Positions 9,208 through 19,946 of a stretch of DNA of 21,760 bases are shown piece after piece. The stretch is from NCBI GenBank assembly GCA_000969725.1, contig JXSR01S007643.1, one strand, 5' to 3'. The stretch's first letter is position 1. Each line of letters begins with the position of its first letter. The stretch comes from Ophiothrix spiculata (taxonomy: Eukaryota; Echinodermata; Ophiuroidea; Amphilepidida; Ophiotrichidae). A model generated the notes under the pieces. It worked only from the letters and a program-made list of their open reading frames with translations. It was not told the DNA's origin and ran no database searches. The position numbers were made by a program, and so were the translations under genes.

Positions 9208-10850
9208 CATTGTTTTACTGCTTGTGTTTAAGAGTCCTATGTTGTTTCCGGAGAACATTGAAAGCATAACTTTTATCCATGTCATGCCGAGCTGGTATGA
9301 AATGCCTTTGCACATTCAGTTTTTCAGGGTTTAATAGATCAGAACCTTGGAGTTTTATTTTAAAATTCAGTTTTTTGACACTTTGGTCAGTGTTGGGTTA
9401 ATTTGATGTATTTGTTTGTAAACTTTAAAGAAGCCGAATGATTTCCTAATCGGAGAGTAGAGGATAAATTCAAAGCAATTACACAATTCATAGTTACTTG
9501 CTGTCTTTAAGGGGTGTAAGCACGTTGCTCAATTTTACATTTTTGCAAGTCTATTTTGTACCATAACTTTGTAACAAAGTGCTTAATGTTTATAAAATTA
9601 TACATTTCCAGAAATGGATTTTCACAAGAAACATGCTGGTGATGTTGATTTTTGACCAACAATATATTTTTTGAGAAAATCACAAAAAACACATTTTTGG
9701 CCCTTTGGACTTCGGGACAAGGTAAAAATAACATTTGTTTTTAAAAAAGTGACCTTTGAATGGATATTTTATTTTAAACACCCACTCGGATGTTGCGTCA
9801 TTTTTACTTTTTAGGATTTTGGCCAATTTTTTGATTTTCATGCCAAATAAGGTCAAACATTTACTTTTTTCCCATTTTTAAATAATAAGGGCTAAGATGC
9901 AATATTAGTCCACAGCATTTCGAAATATAGCATTTCTAAACATACATTTAAAAAAGGTAAACATTATATCAACTTTGGATCTTGGACATTATGATAATCA
10001 CAGGAGCTTCCAAATGAGTTATCGAAATCATGTTTAAATGTTCATCATGTATATACTTCTGTTATGTGTAAGTTGACATAGTTGAAAGATGCTTATCCAG
10101 TTATGAAAGCACATGCAATTACAAACTAAGTTTTATTTCCGAGAAAATAGTGTAGAATCGGAATCACAAAATATTAAAACAGTTTATAAAAAGTAAGACA
10201 TCTAACTTTTCAATAAGATAGTGATATCCAATGTAGTTAAAAAATTTCAAAGTAATAGTATATGCAAGTAATAACATGGATATGCAATTACAATGTATTG
10301 GTAATTTTTTGCATTTTAATTTTCAAGTTTACGTTATATTTTACAAAAGTGTAAATTAGGCGGGAAAATGGCAGACATCTTGGATTTTTGCCAAATAACA
10401 AACTCTGAGCATTATCACTAGCTTTGGGTATGACATAACGTGTATTTAAACACAAAAAAATTAAAGATCTATGTTTAAGAAAAGGCATATATTCTGATTA
10501 AAATAGCCTGTTTTTGGTGATTTTGGCGGCCATTTTGTTTTTTGACGATTTCAAGGTCAAGACATTGAGCTAAATTTTGGTATCTACCATTTTAGAATTC
10601 AGCACACCAAAAATAACTTAGAACACATCAGTTACCACTTTTAACAAAATTTGCTTCTAGGAATTAAGTATTCCTAAAATTCACCCAGTTTATTAAGTGT
10701 TAAAATATGCCAAAATTATTTACAATCTGTACGTTGTATTTTGCGCACAATGCGCATTAATTCACATACCTGTTACTGTTTCGCTCTTCGTCTAGTAGCA
10801 TATTACTTACTTTAAGTGGGTCATTGTGATACAACCTAAAGACACATTGA
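9208..10850. other. AT-rich DNA, possibly an old repeat body
   Basis: No supported gene across 1.6 kb; the short minus-strand frames at 9507-9734 and 10288-10488 have no motif. Phrases such as GGCGGCCATTTTG (10525-10537), GTCAAG/AAGGTCAA and ATGGCAGACATCTTGG recur in style with the MITE interiors further right, which suggests transposon-derived DNA, but no termini were identified. Confidence 0.4.
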
Positions 10851-11247
10851 TTCCCTAGTTGATACATGTATGTTAATTTGGGGATTTCTTGTGTGACATT
10901 TAGTTTATTTTTTCCACTTTCTTTCCAAATGAATGCTCTAGATATCAAAGGTCTCATTGATTTTGTTTTAGATTTCAGACCCTGTTTCTATAATATTTTT
11001 CAACCGTTCAAAGCATTACGACACATTGAATATTTTACGTACGATCCAGGTAGAATTAGAAAACAGCCGACTATGATTATCAAATTCGATTAATCAAGTA
11101 TCGTAACCGAGTATGACATCTTAATAGGTATAATTGTCAGCTACACCGTCGATTAAGCTGTAACCCTCTATCATGACTACACTAGATTATGAATGTAGGT
11201 CATGTCTTGTCCTATTTCCGCAGTCGACACCTTATAATATTCAACTA

Positions 11248-11270
11248 CAACAACAACAACAACAACAACA
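11248..11270 (+). repeat. (CAA)n microsatellite
   Basis: A short run of CAA triplets. The paralogous position in the other array copy (about 12690-12710) has an interrupted version, CAACAACAACAATAACAACA, so the tract varies in length between copies. Confidence 0.85.
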
Positions 11271-11432
11271 TCAATAACAAAAATGAAAACAAAGACAACA
11301 GTTTACAGAATTACTATAAAATACTCTTTTCCTTTTCTTGAGTGTCAAAATTAGAAGGATTGGTAATTTTAGATAACAAAAATTTAACTCAAGAATCTTT
11401 GATTCCCTAGTTACTACATGCATGTTGATTGA

Positions 11433-11927
11433 CAAATACAACATGGAATAGAGGGAAGTAGTGAAAATTACTAATTCCGAGGCTTTGGATGCGTGTGACT
11501 TCACGTACCCAGCACCAACAGATCAGGATCTTTCAAAACTACTCGAAATAAACCAAGTTGTATTTGTTTTATTATACCTCATAAGTATTCAACTTCAGAC
11601 TGCCCCATCTGACAAAAAATCGAGCGGGAAATAGAGACAGCAAGCGGGAAAAACCGGGAAGGACAAGAACAATGAGAGAGCAAAAACATGGGGAAAAGCA
11701 GAAAATCGTTTCAAGAGATGTGCAGAAAACCCTTATTTTTTTTGATTGTCAGTTTTTAAAATCGACTTGAATTTATTTTGGGTGTACGAAAATGGATTTG
11801 TTGCCGGGGAAAAATTTGGAAGAAATAAGCAAACGCCGTAGGAAAAACGGGGAAAAATCGGGACAAAATGTCTTTGCCCCGCCCGCCCCCAGACCAAAAA
11901 GTCTGGCTACGCCACTGACTATCCACA
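11433..11927. other. Foreign segment inside the array, hAT-like end
   Basis: This stretch has no counterpart in the other array copies and replaces the expected second segment. It ends near GGCTACGCCACTG (11905-11917), the reverse complement of CAGTGGCGTAGCC, a terminus style seen on hAT-like and other animal DNA transposons. The matching left terminus was not found, so the element is either truncated or misjudged. The interior is purine-rich (GGGAAAAACCGGGAA, GGGGAAAAATCGGGAC) and non-coding. Confidence 0.35.
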
Positions 11928-12034
11928 TAGAATTTTAAAACAGCCGACTATGATTATCAAATTCGATTAACCCAGTATCGTAACCTAGTATGACATCTTA
12001 ATAGGTATAAACTGTAAGCTACACCGTCGATTAA

Positions 12035-12593
12035 CACTTAACTGCATAAAGTACCCCAAACTTCCGTTAGTGCATAAGGGGGGGGGGGGGTCCATAGTCC
12101 CCCCCCCCTTATAAAACGACATTTTTAATAATCTTTACACCATATATAGGTACACTTATCACAACCAAAAAAAATATTTGTGCCGTTTCAAAATGGCGGC
12201 AAAATAACCGATTTTCGTCGCGCGACATCCCAATTTTGGCCAAACTTGAAAAACCCACTTCCCGAAGGAATTTTCCAATGAAATTTAGCTCAAATTAGAA
12301 GAACATGAATACATTGACATTGCTGAAATAAAATTTGAAAAATTTCACTCCGGAGTGGTTTTATGGGCAAATCAATTTTTTTCGCACCCTCTAAATGCTT
12401 ATTTCTGCTAATTAGCTCGAAAACGACACGGTCGATCTCAATTTTTTTTTCGCCAAAAGAAGCGCAACTACTATTTAGGCAATTACATAAATAACAGCCC
12501 GAAATATTACGGCGTTAAAATGCGAGAACCGAAAAAACAAATGTTGGGTACCATGGAACCCCCCCCCCCCCCCCCCCCCTATGCAGTTAAGTG
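12035..12593. mobile_element. Family B TTAA element, complete
   Basis: The termini CACTTAACTGCATA (12035-12048) and TATGCAGTTAAGTG (12580-12593) are perfect 14-bp inverted repeats, flanked on both sides by TTAA (12031-12034 and 12594-12597). The paralogous site at 11153-11156 holds a single TTAA between the same flanks (CTACACCGTCGA before; CTGTA..CCCTCTA after), so both boundaries are proven by an in-window empty site. Inside the left end, G13 (12078-12090) and C10 (12099-12108) are separated by eight bases and can pair as a hairpin; a C21 run (12559-12579) abuts the right terminus. No transposase frame. TTAA duplication indicates a piggyBac-type transposase acting in trans (inference). Confidence 0.9.
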
Positions 12594-12958
12594 TTAATCT
12601 GTACCCCTCTACGAAGAATACACTAACCTATGAATGTAAGTCATGTCATACTTTTACAATCTATCATCTGAAAATATTCAACATCAAGACAAACAACAAC
12701 AACAATAACAACAGCAGATTACAGGATTACTGTAAAATGCATTTGATTTGATTTTATGTTTTAACTGTCAAAATAACAACAGGCATTGGTAACTTTAGAT
12801 GACTATAATACTTCAACATTTGTATCCCTAGCTGCTACATGCATGTTGATTGGGCGTTACATATATATTTCCAGTATGACACTTAGTTTGAATTTTTTTC
12901 TGATTTGTTTTCTCCATTGAAAGATCTAGATATTTGAAGTCTCATTAAATTAGTTTAA

Positions 12959-13300
12959 CACTTAAGTGACCAAGGTATTCCCACCCGTTGGTGTCCAAGG
13001 TTGGGGGGGGGGGGGGGGGGGGTTTGGGGTTCCAAGGGACACCCCCCCCCCCTTAAAAAAACAGTTTTCCGGTATGAATTTTACGTTGAAAGTCTGGTCA
13101 AAGATAAAACATGTAATACGGACCAAAATACAGAAACAAATGAAAATGGCGGCCCAAAAACCAATTTTTGTGTCGTGTCAAAACTTTCCCCCCCCCAACA
13201 TTTCAAAAACTGTGTTCCCGAAGGAATTTGTGCATGAAATTTTGCTCAAATTTTCTCTTAGTTGTGTTTTAATGAATAAAATGTAACATGTTATTGCTCT
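12959..13300 (+). mobile_element. Family B TTAA element, 5' fragment
   Basis: Begins CACTTAAGTGACCAAGG right after TTAA (12955-12958), resembling the family B left end. It continues with G20 (13003-13022), a short spacer and C11 (13042-13052), then the shared interior AAAATGGCGGC (13143-13153) and TTCCCGAAGGAATTT..CATGAAATTT.GCTCAAATT. Similarity fades after about 13300, and no right terminus was found, so the copy is truncated. The two overlapping open frames at 12966-13286 read through the homopolymers and are not genes. Confidence 0.75.
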
Positions 13301-14166
13301 GACTATACATAAAAGAAAAGAAGTAACAGGCTTGGACTATATTTTGCTTTTCTTTGTAGAATTCGGTTAACCAAATTATACGGTACCTTTGGGTGTTTTA
13401 TTAATGATACGGAACATGGATTTTTTTCTATTTGTAATGTATGATTAAATAAAATATATTTTCTATATAAGTAAACCTTAAACTTTAATCAAGTCCACTT
13501 ATAGCAAATTGTCATTACACAAGTAAAATTTTTTTAAATACTACTATTATATCATAAGTGATTATGAATCGGAACATAATATACGGTAGTGCTTTTGTGC
13601 TCATTTAAATTGTTAATATAATTTGGGTCTGGATGATAGCTGAACGTTATATTTTACTCCATATTATGTTACTTATATAACGTTATTATTACATCCATAA
13701 CGTAAAAAAGGGGTGCTTTATCATAATTGTGTTTTAGTGAATACATTGATAGAATCTGTTGTGCCGCTGCTATGTTAAAAGGTAATGGGGTAAAGTTATA
13801 TATTTTCTGATCTTTTTTTTTTCCAATATATTGCAGTTCCTTTGGGTGTTTTTACCCTCAGATTGAAATTATTAACTATGCTCATGCTTTGTCCTCTTTA
13901 TAACTATACAATAAACGCGTAGTTGTCACATATTTCTGAATGGTTCATTCACTGTTTCTCTGATACAACTATGGACATGTTTTTCACAATCTGTGATGAA
14001 ATTTACTTACGTTAATCGTAACTAATACATGCATTTATTAGTAAAACAAACTGACAAATAAACAGGACAGTCTTATAAAACGAAAATAGAAACATGCATA
14101 GCAGAGCTGAGAAATATAGACTGGCTGGTGACAATTCAACTTATTTAGGGCAACTATAGCGTTGAT
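13301..14166. other. AT-rich DNA, nothing recognised
   Basis: No gene. The phrase CCTTTGGGTGTTTT occurs twice in the same orientation (about 13386 and 13843), perhaps a diverged duplication or chance. TATAACGT-like inverted bits near 13645-13705 are weak. Confidence 0.4.
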
Positions 14167-14170
14167 TTAA

Positions 14171-14728
14171 CCCTCGTCTACCCAGGCTATTTTTTGTAAC
14201 ATGTCTACCCAAGGGGGGGGGGGGGGGTGCTACCCCCCCCCCCAAATTTTTGGAACGGAACCCCCTATGAACTTGGTTTTGCTATGATAAGTATGGTCCT
14301 TTCCTATACAATGATACCAAGATCACAAAAATCGGCCACGGCGTTACGAAATTATGACGTCATAAAGGCCGAAAATCGGAAAAATCGGGATTTTGGCAAA
14401 AATGTTGCTATAAAAGTTCTAAATGACCGATTTTCGTCGGGTTTTTTGCTAATAAAGAAGGAAAATGACAATTTCAGCTTCATAGAATGCTTATATTTTT
14501 CAAAATGGCGACTTGAAAATTTCTGGGATTTCACCAACCCTACACCCCATAACCCTAACCCCACCTTGGGTGGTACCCCTTAATTTTTCCATCAAAATGA
14601 CCGCAAAGGATGTAAAAGAGATTACCCAAATGCCTGGGGTCGGTGGTTTTTGCGTTTTTATGCAGCGGGGAAAAAACCTTAGGGGGGGTTGCAACAACAA
14701 CAACCCCCCCCCCCTGGGTAGACGAGGG
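14171..14728 (+). mobile_element. Family A TTAA element, complete
   Basis: Perfect 16-bp inverted termini CCCTCGTCTACCCAGG (14171-14186) and CCTGGGTAGACGAGGG (14713-14728), flanked by TTAA (14167-14170 and 14729-14732). Length 558 bp. CCC..GGG ends next to TTAA fit piggyBac-type elements. After the left end, G15 (14213-14227), TGCTA and C11 (14233-14243) form a potential hairpin; C11 (14704-14714) abuts the right end. The interior carries TGACGTCA (14355-14362) and AAAATGGCGAC (14502-14512). Fragments of the same family lie at 1-102, 5544-5891, 18107-18612 and 19947-20155. No transposase frame; the frames at 14227-14583 and 14500-14748 are shadows in repeat DNA. Confidence 0.9.
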
Positions 14729-14732
14729 TTAA

Positions 14733-16318
14733 TGTAATATGTAAGCAATATGAGAGTGGTATTTTAATAATTCAATGCAATTTTACTGTCGTTACTAACG
14801 TTGTATATGTTACAGGTGCTAGAAGATATTGATGCTTGTCAGTAAACATGGTAAATACCACGTGAATCAAAAACCATTATGCACGGATTAAAGATTACCT
14901 TGACCTTGATATAAGTTCTACATCATAAATGTATTGTTTTATAGAAATCAATAAAAAATAAGCTAGATATGACCAATTTTAAAAATAAACCTCTTTTTAC
15001 TTCATTCCAATAGGAGTTATACATATTAAACTTATGCTTATCAATGCCTATGATAATTTTTAAAATTTTAATTTATTCTTGTCTTTGTCAACTCAGAATT
15101 TGATTTTACTGATTATTTTTAACTACGGATCATTGTTTCAAAACTTTAAAAATGTCATAACAAAACATTTTGTTTGTTTTACATTTCCAGAAGAACAAAA
15201 TGGAAAGTAAAACTATGATTCAGGTCTTATTTTTCTGTCCATTTCATATGCTTTTGGTAGTTCGATTAATAGAACCCTTTTCGGGTGACACAAACCAACA
15301 TAACTAACTAATCCAGTAATCTAGAAAGCCACTTTACTACCTATCCCGAACTATTTTTTCAGTCTGCCATGCAATCAGTCTGCTATGTAGAAGTCTGGCT
15401 TTCTAGTAAGTGGTATGATGTGATAGTGGATGAAAGGATGAAAGCATTATATATGTAACTTTAATTAATGGTAAAACTGGCATTGTAAATAAAACAATAT
15501 GTGTACAACATAAATAAGACATTTCATAAAAAAGTAGTCCAGTTATTAAATTGCACGATTAAATATTGCACAAATGTGTATCTAAAAGACATATTGGTCA
15601 GATGAACCAAAAGCATAGTCCGATCCTAGGACCTTGATTTTTTTCTGTGTTACTATCCACAATATGTCATCATTTGGAGTGTCTTAACATAATACTACCT
15701 TTGTGTTGAAGTGAGATTCAAAAGTTTAATTAAGTTTGAAGGCATACCGATCATCAATATTCGTGTGCCGTTTCTTTGTTATTTAGCTAGCACTAAAAGG
15801 GTAGATTCGCATTCGTTAGTATCGTGATAAAGTTGTTCGTCATCTGAATTATTTCTTGGTAATGGTTTTGGTTTCGTGCATGAAATTGATATTTTATTTT
15901 GGCCATATTAAAAGAAAAGATTTTGAAAAAGTAATGTTACAATTACAGTGAAGCACGAAGATACTATATTATTACGATTTTTCGAATATCGTAAAAATAC
16001 ATAGGCAGTATTTATTTAAAAATCAATATAGCCTAAACTCAAATTAATTTAATTCACTGTAAGTGTTTATTGGTTTTGTGTTCTATTTAAATGTAACTTT
16101 TGTTTGCGTGCGGCGTTTAGTGCGGGTGAATGTTTCATTATTTTTGTCGGGTGATGATTTATTTATAGTTTAGAGTGTTTCTGGACTTTTATGGTCATAT
16201 TAAGGCATTATTTATTTCGGTCAATTTTGATTGCTGTCCGATGCACTCGGCCCCTACGAGCCTCGTGAATTGGACGCAATAAACTTGACCGCGCGTGAAT
16301 TGATTCATGAACAATATG
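14733..16318. other. AT-rich DNA, nothing recognised
   Basis: About 1.6 kb without a supported gene or a repeat partner in the window. A 10-bp inverted pair CTAGAAAGCC / GGCTTTCTAG (15321-15330, 15397-15406) is separated by 66 bases and is weak evidence for a small structure. 16060-16300 has scattered CpG but no frame. Confidence 0.4.
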
Positions 16319-16734
16319 GTCCCTATGCACAAAACAGGATTAACGTTAGTCCAGAACTAAGTGAAATAAAACTTTAAAAAAAAAACATTTTGAGTGACAT
16401 CTATTGATAATCTATGTTCTGGTTTAAATATTTACACTAAAACTTTTATTTTTTATTTTTTTTTGTTTGTTTTAGAACATCAAAATTATTTAAAAACCAA
16501 AAATGGTTTAGTCCGGGACTACTTCCATTTTTTGTTCTTAAAAATGTTCCAAAACTTTAGTCTTAGTTAAATGTGTTCATTTTGACAAATCCTATGAAAA
16601 AATGAGATGATGTTATACTCAAAATTCGCTACTCGGCTAGTAGATTTGACAGCTGCCGTTGAGAACTATCAATAACAACAATCCAGATGAAATTATTCAA
16701 AGATAACTTTAGTCTTGTTTTGTGCATATGGACC
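16319..16734. mobile_element. Possible MITE with about 34-bp inverted ends
   Basis: The left end (16319-16352, GGTCCCTATGCACAAAACAG..) and right end (16701-16734, ..CTTGTTTTGTGCATATGGACC) are inverted copies at roughly four bases in five. The interior is AT-rich and contains TTAGTCC and TTTAGTCCGGGACTA. No target duplication is clear, so the boundaries and the class are uncertain. Confidence 0.45.
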
Positions 16735-17660
16735 TAAGAGACTTAAATATGATATAATGGTCCTTGCTTTATCATGTTCATGTAAAACTGATACAACTTA
16801 AATAAAACTTAGGTATTCAAACACGCAACAGAGTTAGTCATGCGTCTGCGTAATTTTATCGCGCGAGGGTGATTGAAAAAACAAACAAACGCCGAATCAG
16901 ACATCGGATGCAGAGTTGTTGATTTGCGATGAAAAACTCTGTGGCGTGTTTAAATACCTTTCAAAAAAGAAAATATTCCTTAAAACTTATGAATTAAATC
17001 ATAAATGTTTTTAATTAAAATAACAGATAGTAAAGTGCTAGTTTATGAATGTTTGCTGCTTTGACGTTTCTAATTGTTCCCAAGCACCGGGCTTTTGCAC
17101 GTACTATAAGTGTCCGACGCGCGAAGAGTAGTGCGCCGGCTTAAGTGTTCTGAATATACGCACTTCCGTACGCTGTGCCGTGCGTTACGCGTTTATTTGA
17201 ATATCAACTGTGGAAATGGAGTAAACAATTGATGCCACTAATAACATTACAAAAACACAGCCAAAGGTCACCAATAAGACTAGCCAGAAAATATATATCA
17301 AAATTGAACAGGTTGAATCAATATACGTTTCCTTCGCGGAGTTTTCACCATCCACGCAACAAGGGAAGATGGGTCTGGCTACGGCCATCATAAAAACGTT
17401 AAGCTGAATTTTGAAATCTGACAAAGTATTCCAATAAATTAAGCTGAGCTATAATATCTCACGTCTAAATGTAGAACCACATCTGTCTGAAACATTGCCA
17501 CTGAAAAAAATAATGTAACGGGCCACATTTAGCCGTAAAAAGATTACTGACGTTAAATTTGGTAAAGCAGTTTTCCAGTTTTTGCCGAATTATTTTCTTC
17601 ACAACATTACATTGTGTTTTAAAATGTAACATTCTATTAACTGATTGCGGTCGTCATGAT
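16735..17660. other. Unrecognised DNA with a CpG-rich patch
   Basis: 17096-17195 is dense in CpG (GCGCGAAGAGTAGTGCGCC, CGTACGCTGTGCCGTGCG), sharply different from its surroundings. No promoter motif or adjacent supported gene was found. A weaker GC-rich patch lies at 16845-16935. The rest is AT-rich. Confidence 0.4.
17185..17424 (-). CDS. Weak candidate: small ORF with a membrane segment
   Basis: The minus-strand frame of 79 codons ends in a stop next to the CpG-rich patch. Its N-terminal half is mixed and cysteine-containing (FPCCVDGENSAKETYIDSTC). The second half holds one strong hydrophobic run, IYIFWLVLLVTFGCVFVMLL, followed by VASIVYSI, long enough to span a membrane, then a short polar tail. 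There is no homologue that I recognise. The opposite strand is open too (17175-17393, basic), so the hydrophobic run may be only the complement of an A-rich polar frame. It could be a terminal exon of a membrane protein; the evidence is thin. Confidence 0.15.
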   Translation of the reverse strand: MSDFKIQLNVFMMAVARPIFPCCVDGENSAKETYIDSTCSILIYIFWLVLLVTFGCVFVMLLVASIVYSISTVDIQINA

Positions 17661-17833
17661 CCGGTGTAATGAAATACAGCGTCCGTGTCACTGAAATGTC
17701 CTAGCTACTATTAAATTGTGTAGAACGTACTTTTACATGTGCGATCAATAAATCATCGATTGCGATTTATTCCATGTAGTTCAATTAGACCCGGACGCTT
17801 GGTTTTGGGGGACACTCAGTCTCATTACACCGG
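17661..17833. repeat. Small foldback repeat
   Basis: CCGGTGTAATGA at the left end (from 17661) is inverted at the right end (TCATTACACCGG, to 17833). The similarity continues loosely inwards through AGCGTCC / GTGTCC and a CTA..TTAAATTG / CTAATTGAACTA block. About 173 bp in all. Possibly a very short MITE; no target duplication is evident. Confidence 0.45.
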
Positions 17834-18106
17834 CTTTGCTTTAGATATCATGAATCTTGAAAACATGTATTAATATAAAGCAGCAAAAGTTGGAAAGTGC
17901 GTGAAACAAGAAAGCCAAACAAGATAAATAGTGCTCCCTTGTGATAATATCTGGGTCATAGCATTCATTTCTTGTCTTGGGGGTCTTGTTAGATATGGGG
18001 AGTCGGCGTTTAACATTCCTTTGAATGGTTATGAATACAGTATATGTGATTAATGCTAGTGGTGCAGCAGATTTAACCAATCGTGCTAGACTTTCATGAT
18101 CAACCG

Positions 18107-18612
18107 TAGTCCTCCTGAGCTATTTTTGTAACACGAACTCTGAAGAGAGGGTTTTTGAAACCTTCTCCATGATTCCCTGTCGCATAAAAACGAATATGAC
18201 CTAGGGATTTTGGGTAGTTTCAGGGGGGTCAGGGTACCTCGTCAAAGTCGGAAGGTAGGGGAAGGTGGTTGCCACCTAAGAACATTTTAAGTCGCCATTT
18301 TGAAAAATATCTGCATGGTATTCACCTAAAACTTACAGAACATTTAAAAAAAACCTTCCCCTTCTATATAAGCAAAATTCCCGGCAAAATTCCGATATTT
18401 AGAACTTTTACAGCAAAATATCGATTTGATGGCAATTTTTGCCCAAAATCATGATTTTTCCGACTCGGAAGTACTAATGACGTCATAATTACGTAACGCC
18501 TTGGCCGATTTCCATGATTTTGGTATCAATGGATAGAGGAGACCCTACCCTATACTATGGTATAAAGCAAAGAAACTATTAGTACTTCAATTTCATAGGG
18601 GGGGGGGGTAAC
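18107..18612 (-). mobile_element. Family A TTAA element, diverged inverted copy
   Basis: Read on the minus strand, this is collinear with the complete family A copy: C11 run (18598-18608 as G on plus), CCCTATGAA, GATACCAA.ATCA, ATCGGCC..GGCGTTACG, TGACGTCA (18478-18485), AAAAGTTCTAAAT, CAAAATGGCGACTT, then GCATAAAAACG near the far end. The TTAA termini are lost. At the plus-strand left, CTCCTGAGCTATTTTTGTAAC (18112-18132) resembles the subterminal left-end sequence of family A, which suggests rearrangement. The part from 18401 was later duplicated to 19947. Confidence 0.7.
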
Positions 18613-19938
18613 CGCCTCCCATTTATTGGTCAAATAAATAAAACATAGAGCTAAATTTCATCTGCAAAAGAAAGACATGATCTGTTTTTATTATATTTAT
18701 GGCTTAAAAAACTTTGCTGTTTGATGTGTCATTAGATCAGAGTACATTTTGAACACTGCTACAGACTTTAGAACGTACACTCCCGGTCAAAAGTGTTTGC
18801 GCGGCTGTTACATTAGACATAATCGCCTTGTTATGTCAAATTATATTATATTCTTAAATTCCTGTTCATGTACGAGGGTCATTCAAAAAGTTCTGCCTGT
18901 TGTATCATAATTGTTGTTCTGCTAAAGATAGCTACTTGAAAATTGACACAGATATAGCTAAGAATGTTACCTACACATGATGTAACATAATATCAATATC
19001 TTTTCTAGATTTTTGTAGGTTATCTGATAACCACAGTAAGGTTAGGGTACACCGGAAACGGTAAAATATCTAATGACATTTCACCTGAAATTATATGTGC
19101 AGCTTATGTATGAAAAACCATCTGTGAACCAAAAAGTTATGTAAGTTACATAAAAAAATTTGATATGAAAGTGTACCTAACAATCCAACAAGTCATTTGT
19201 CACTGATAAAGTAAACTTGTTACAGACATAAATTACCCAGAATCTCAATATTTGAAATGATGTCTTGTACCCTCTCAGGTTTGCGAATATCAGCATAGTG
19301 TGTTTCTCTGTAGCCTGACTTTTCCAAGTGCAGTTTTATGTAAAAAGCAACAGTTGAAGCTACTACACCACATTTTCAGTCAAAAACATTAATTTGGTTG
19401 CCTTTAGTATCTACCATGAAAACATTTTAAAAATAAAGCTTCATAATGCCACCATTTTGTATTTTGTTATATTATGGTCAATTTCTTCGTAAACTGTGTC
19501 TTTGGTGATTTTAATATTATTGCTGGCGGGGATATTTGTTCTATATTATTGTTATCCCTGTGAATTAACATTATTTGCAGTTTGGGTCAGCTTTTGTAAT
19601 CATCACGCATAATTGCATGTTCATTCTTATGTTGTACAATTATTTTAACTGTGTAGCAATACTACATGGCTATATTTTGGCCTTTTTAATTCACTGTATT
19701 TGAGCCACTTTAAAAAATGTTGCACAGATTTTGAACGTTTCCGGTGTAACGAAACCCTCTGTGATTTTCATGACACTTACAGAAATCTAGATAAGATATA
19801 AATATGATTGTTGCAGGAAACATTCTTAACTATATGTTTACCAAATTTAAAGTAGCTTTATTAGAACAAAAGTTATGATACAACAGGTAGAACTTTTTGA
19901 ATGACCCTCGTACATGCTTTATTTATCTGACAGTAATA
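18401..19938 (+). repeat. Tandem duplication, copy 1 (split by a MITE)
   Basis: The blocks 18401-18872 and 19913-19938 together match 19947-20443. By eye, differences are about fifteen small changes in about 475 bases (for example GATGGCAA/GATGGCCA, ACGCCTTGG/ACGTTGG). The unit is about 506 bp once the inserted MITE is removed. It starts inside the family A remnant and stops inside the left arm of the Tc1-like MITE (18778 onward). The junction to copy 2 carries a few extra bases (TATTG) after CAGTAATA. Confidence 0.9.
18873..19910. mobile_element. Mariner-type MITE, 1038 bp, long inverted arms
   Basis: Termini CGAGGGTCATTCAAAAAGTT (left) and its exact complement (right), flanked by TA (18871-18872 and 19911-19912). 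The paralogous locus 20416-20417 has a single TA in CATGTACATGC, so the insertion boundaries are proven in-window. Inverted similarity extends about 200 bp: GCCTGTTGTATCATAA, a TAAGAATGTT block, TCTAGATTT and TACACCGGAAACG recur inverted in the right arm (about 19735-19910). The middle is AT-rich with no transposase frame, so it is non-autonomous. The terminal style is typical of mariner-family elements. Confidence 0.9.
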
Positions 19939-19946
19939 TATTGTTT

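Larger units (their letters stand above)
10851..12955 (+). repeat. Partial tandem array, unit about 550 bp
   Basis: Segment one (from TAGAATT..AAAACAGCCGACTATG to TGCATGTTGATTG) occurs at 11051-11432 and again at 11928-12852, where it is interrupted by a 559-bp TTAA element. Segment two (starting ATCCCTAG or TTCCCTAG, ending GTCTCATT) occurs at 10851-10965 and 12826-12948, with its first 30 bases also at 11402-11432. Spacing of the CCCTAG anchors is about 550 bp between the first two copies. The copies are clearly diverged, each with its own CAA-rich tract. No coding frame is conserved between them, so the array looks non-coding. Confidence 0.8.

Noticed and set aside
12966..13286. 106-codon glycine/proline-rich ORF
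   Set aside because: It is made by reading through G20 and C11 runs of a truncated TTAA element.
14227..14583. 118-codon ORF and overlapping frames to 14748
   Set aside because: They lie entirely within a non-coding MITE, with proline runs from poly-C; diverged copies do not keep the frame.
17175..17393. 72-codon basic plus-strand ORF after the CpG patch
   Set aside because: No ATG start, no motif, and antisense to a hydrophobic frame; it has no stronger support than chance.
18269..18454. 61-codon ORF
   Set aside because: It lies inside the inverted family A remnant and is not conserved in the other copies.
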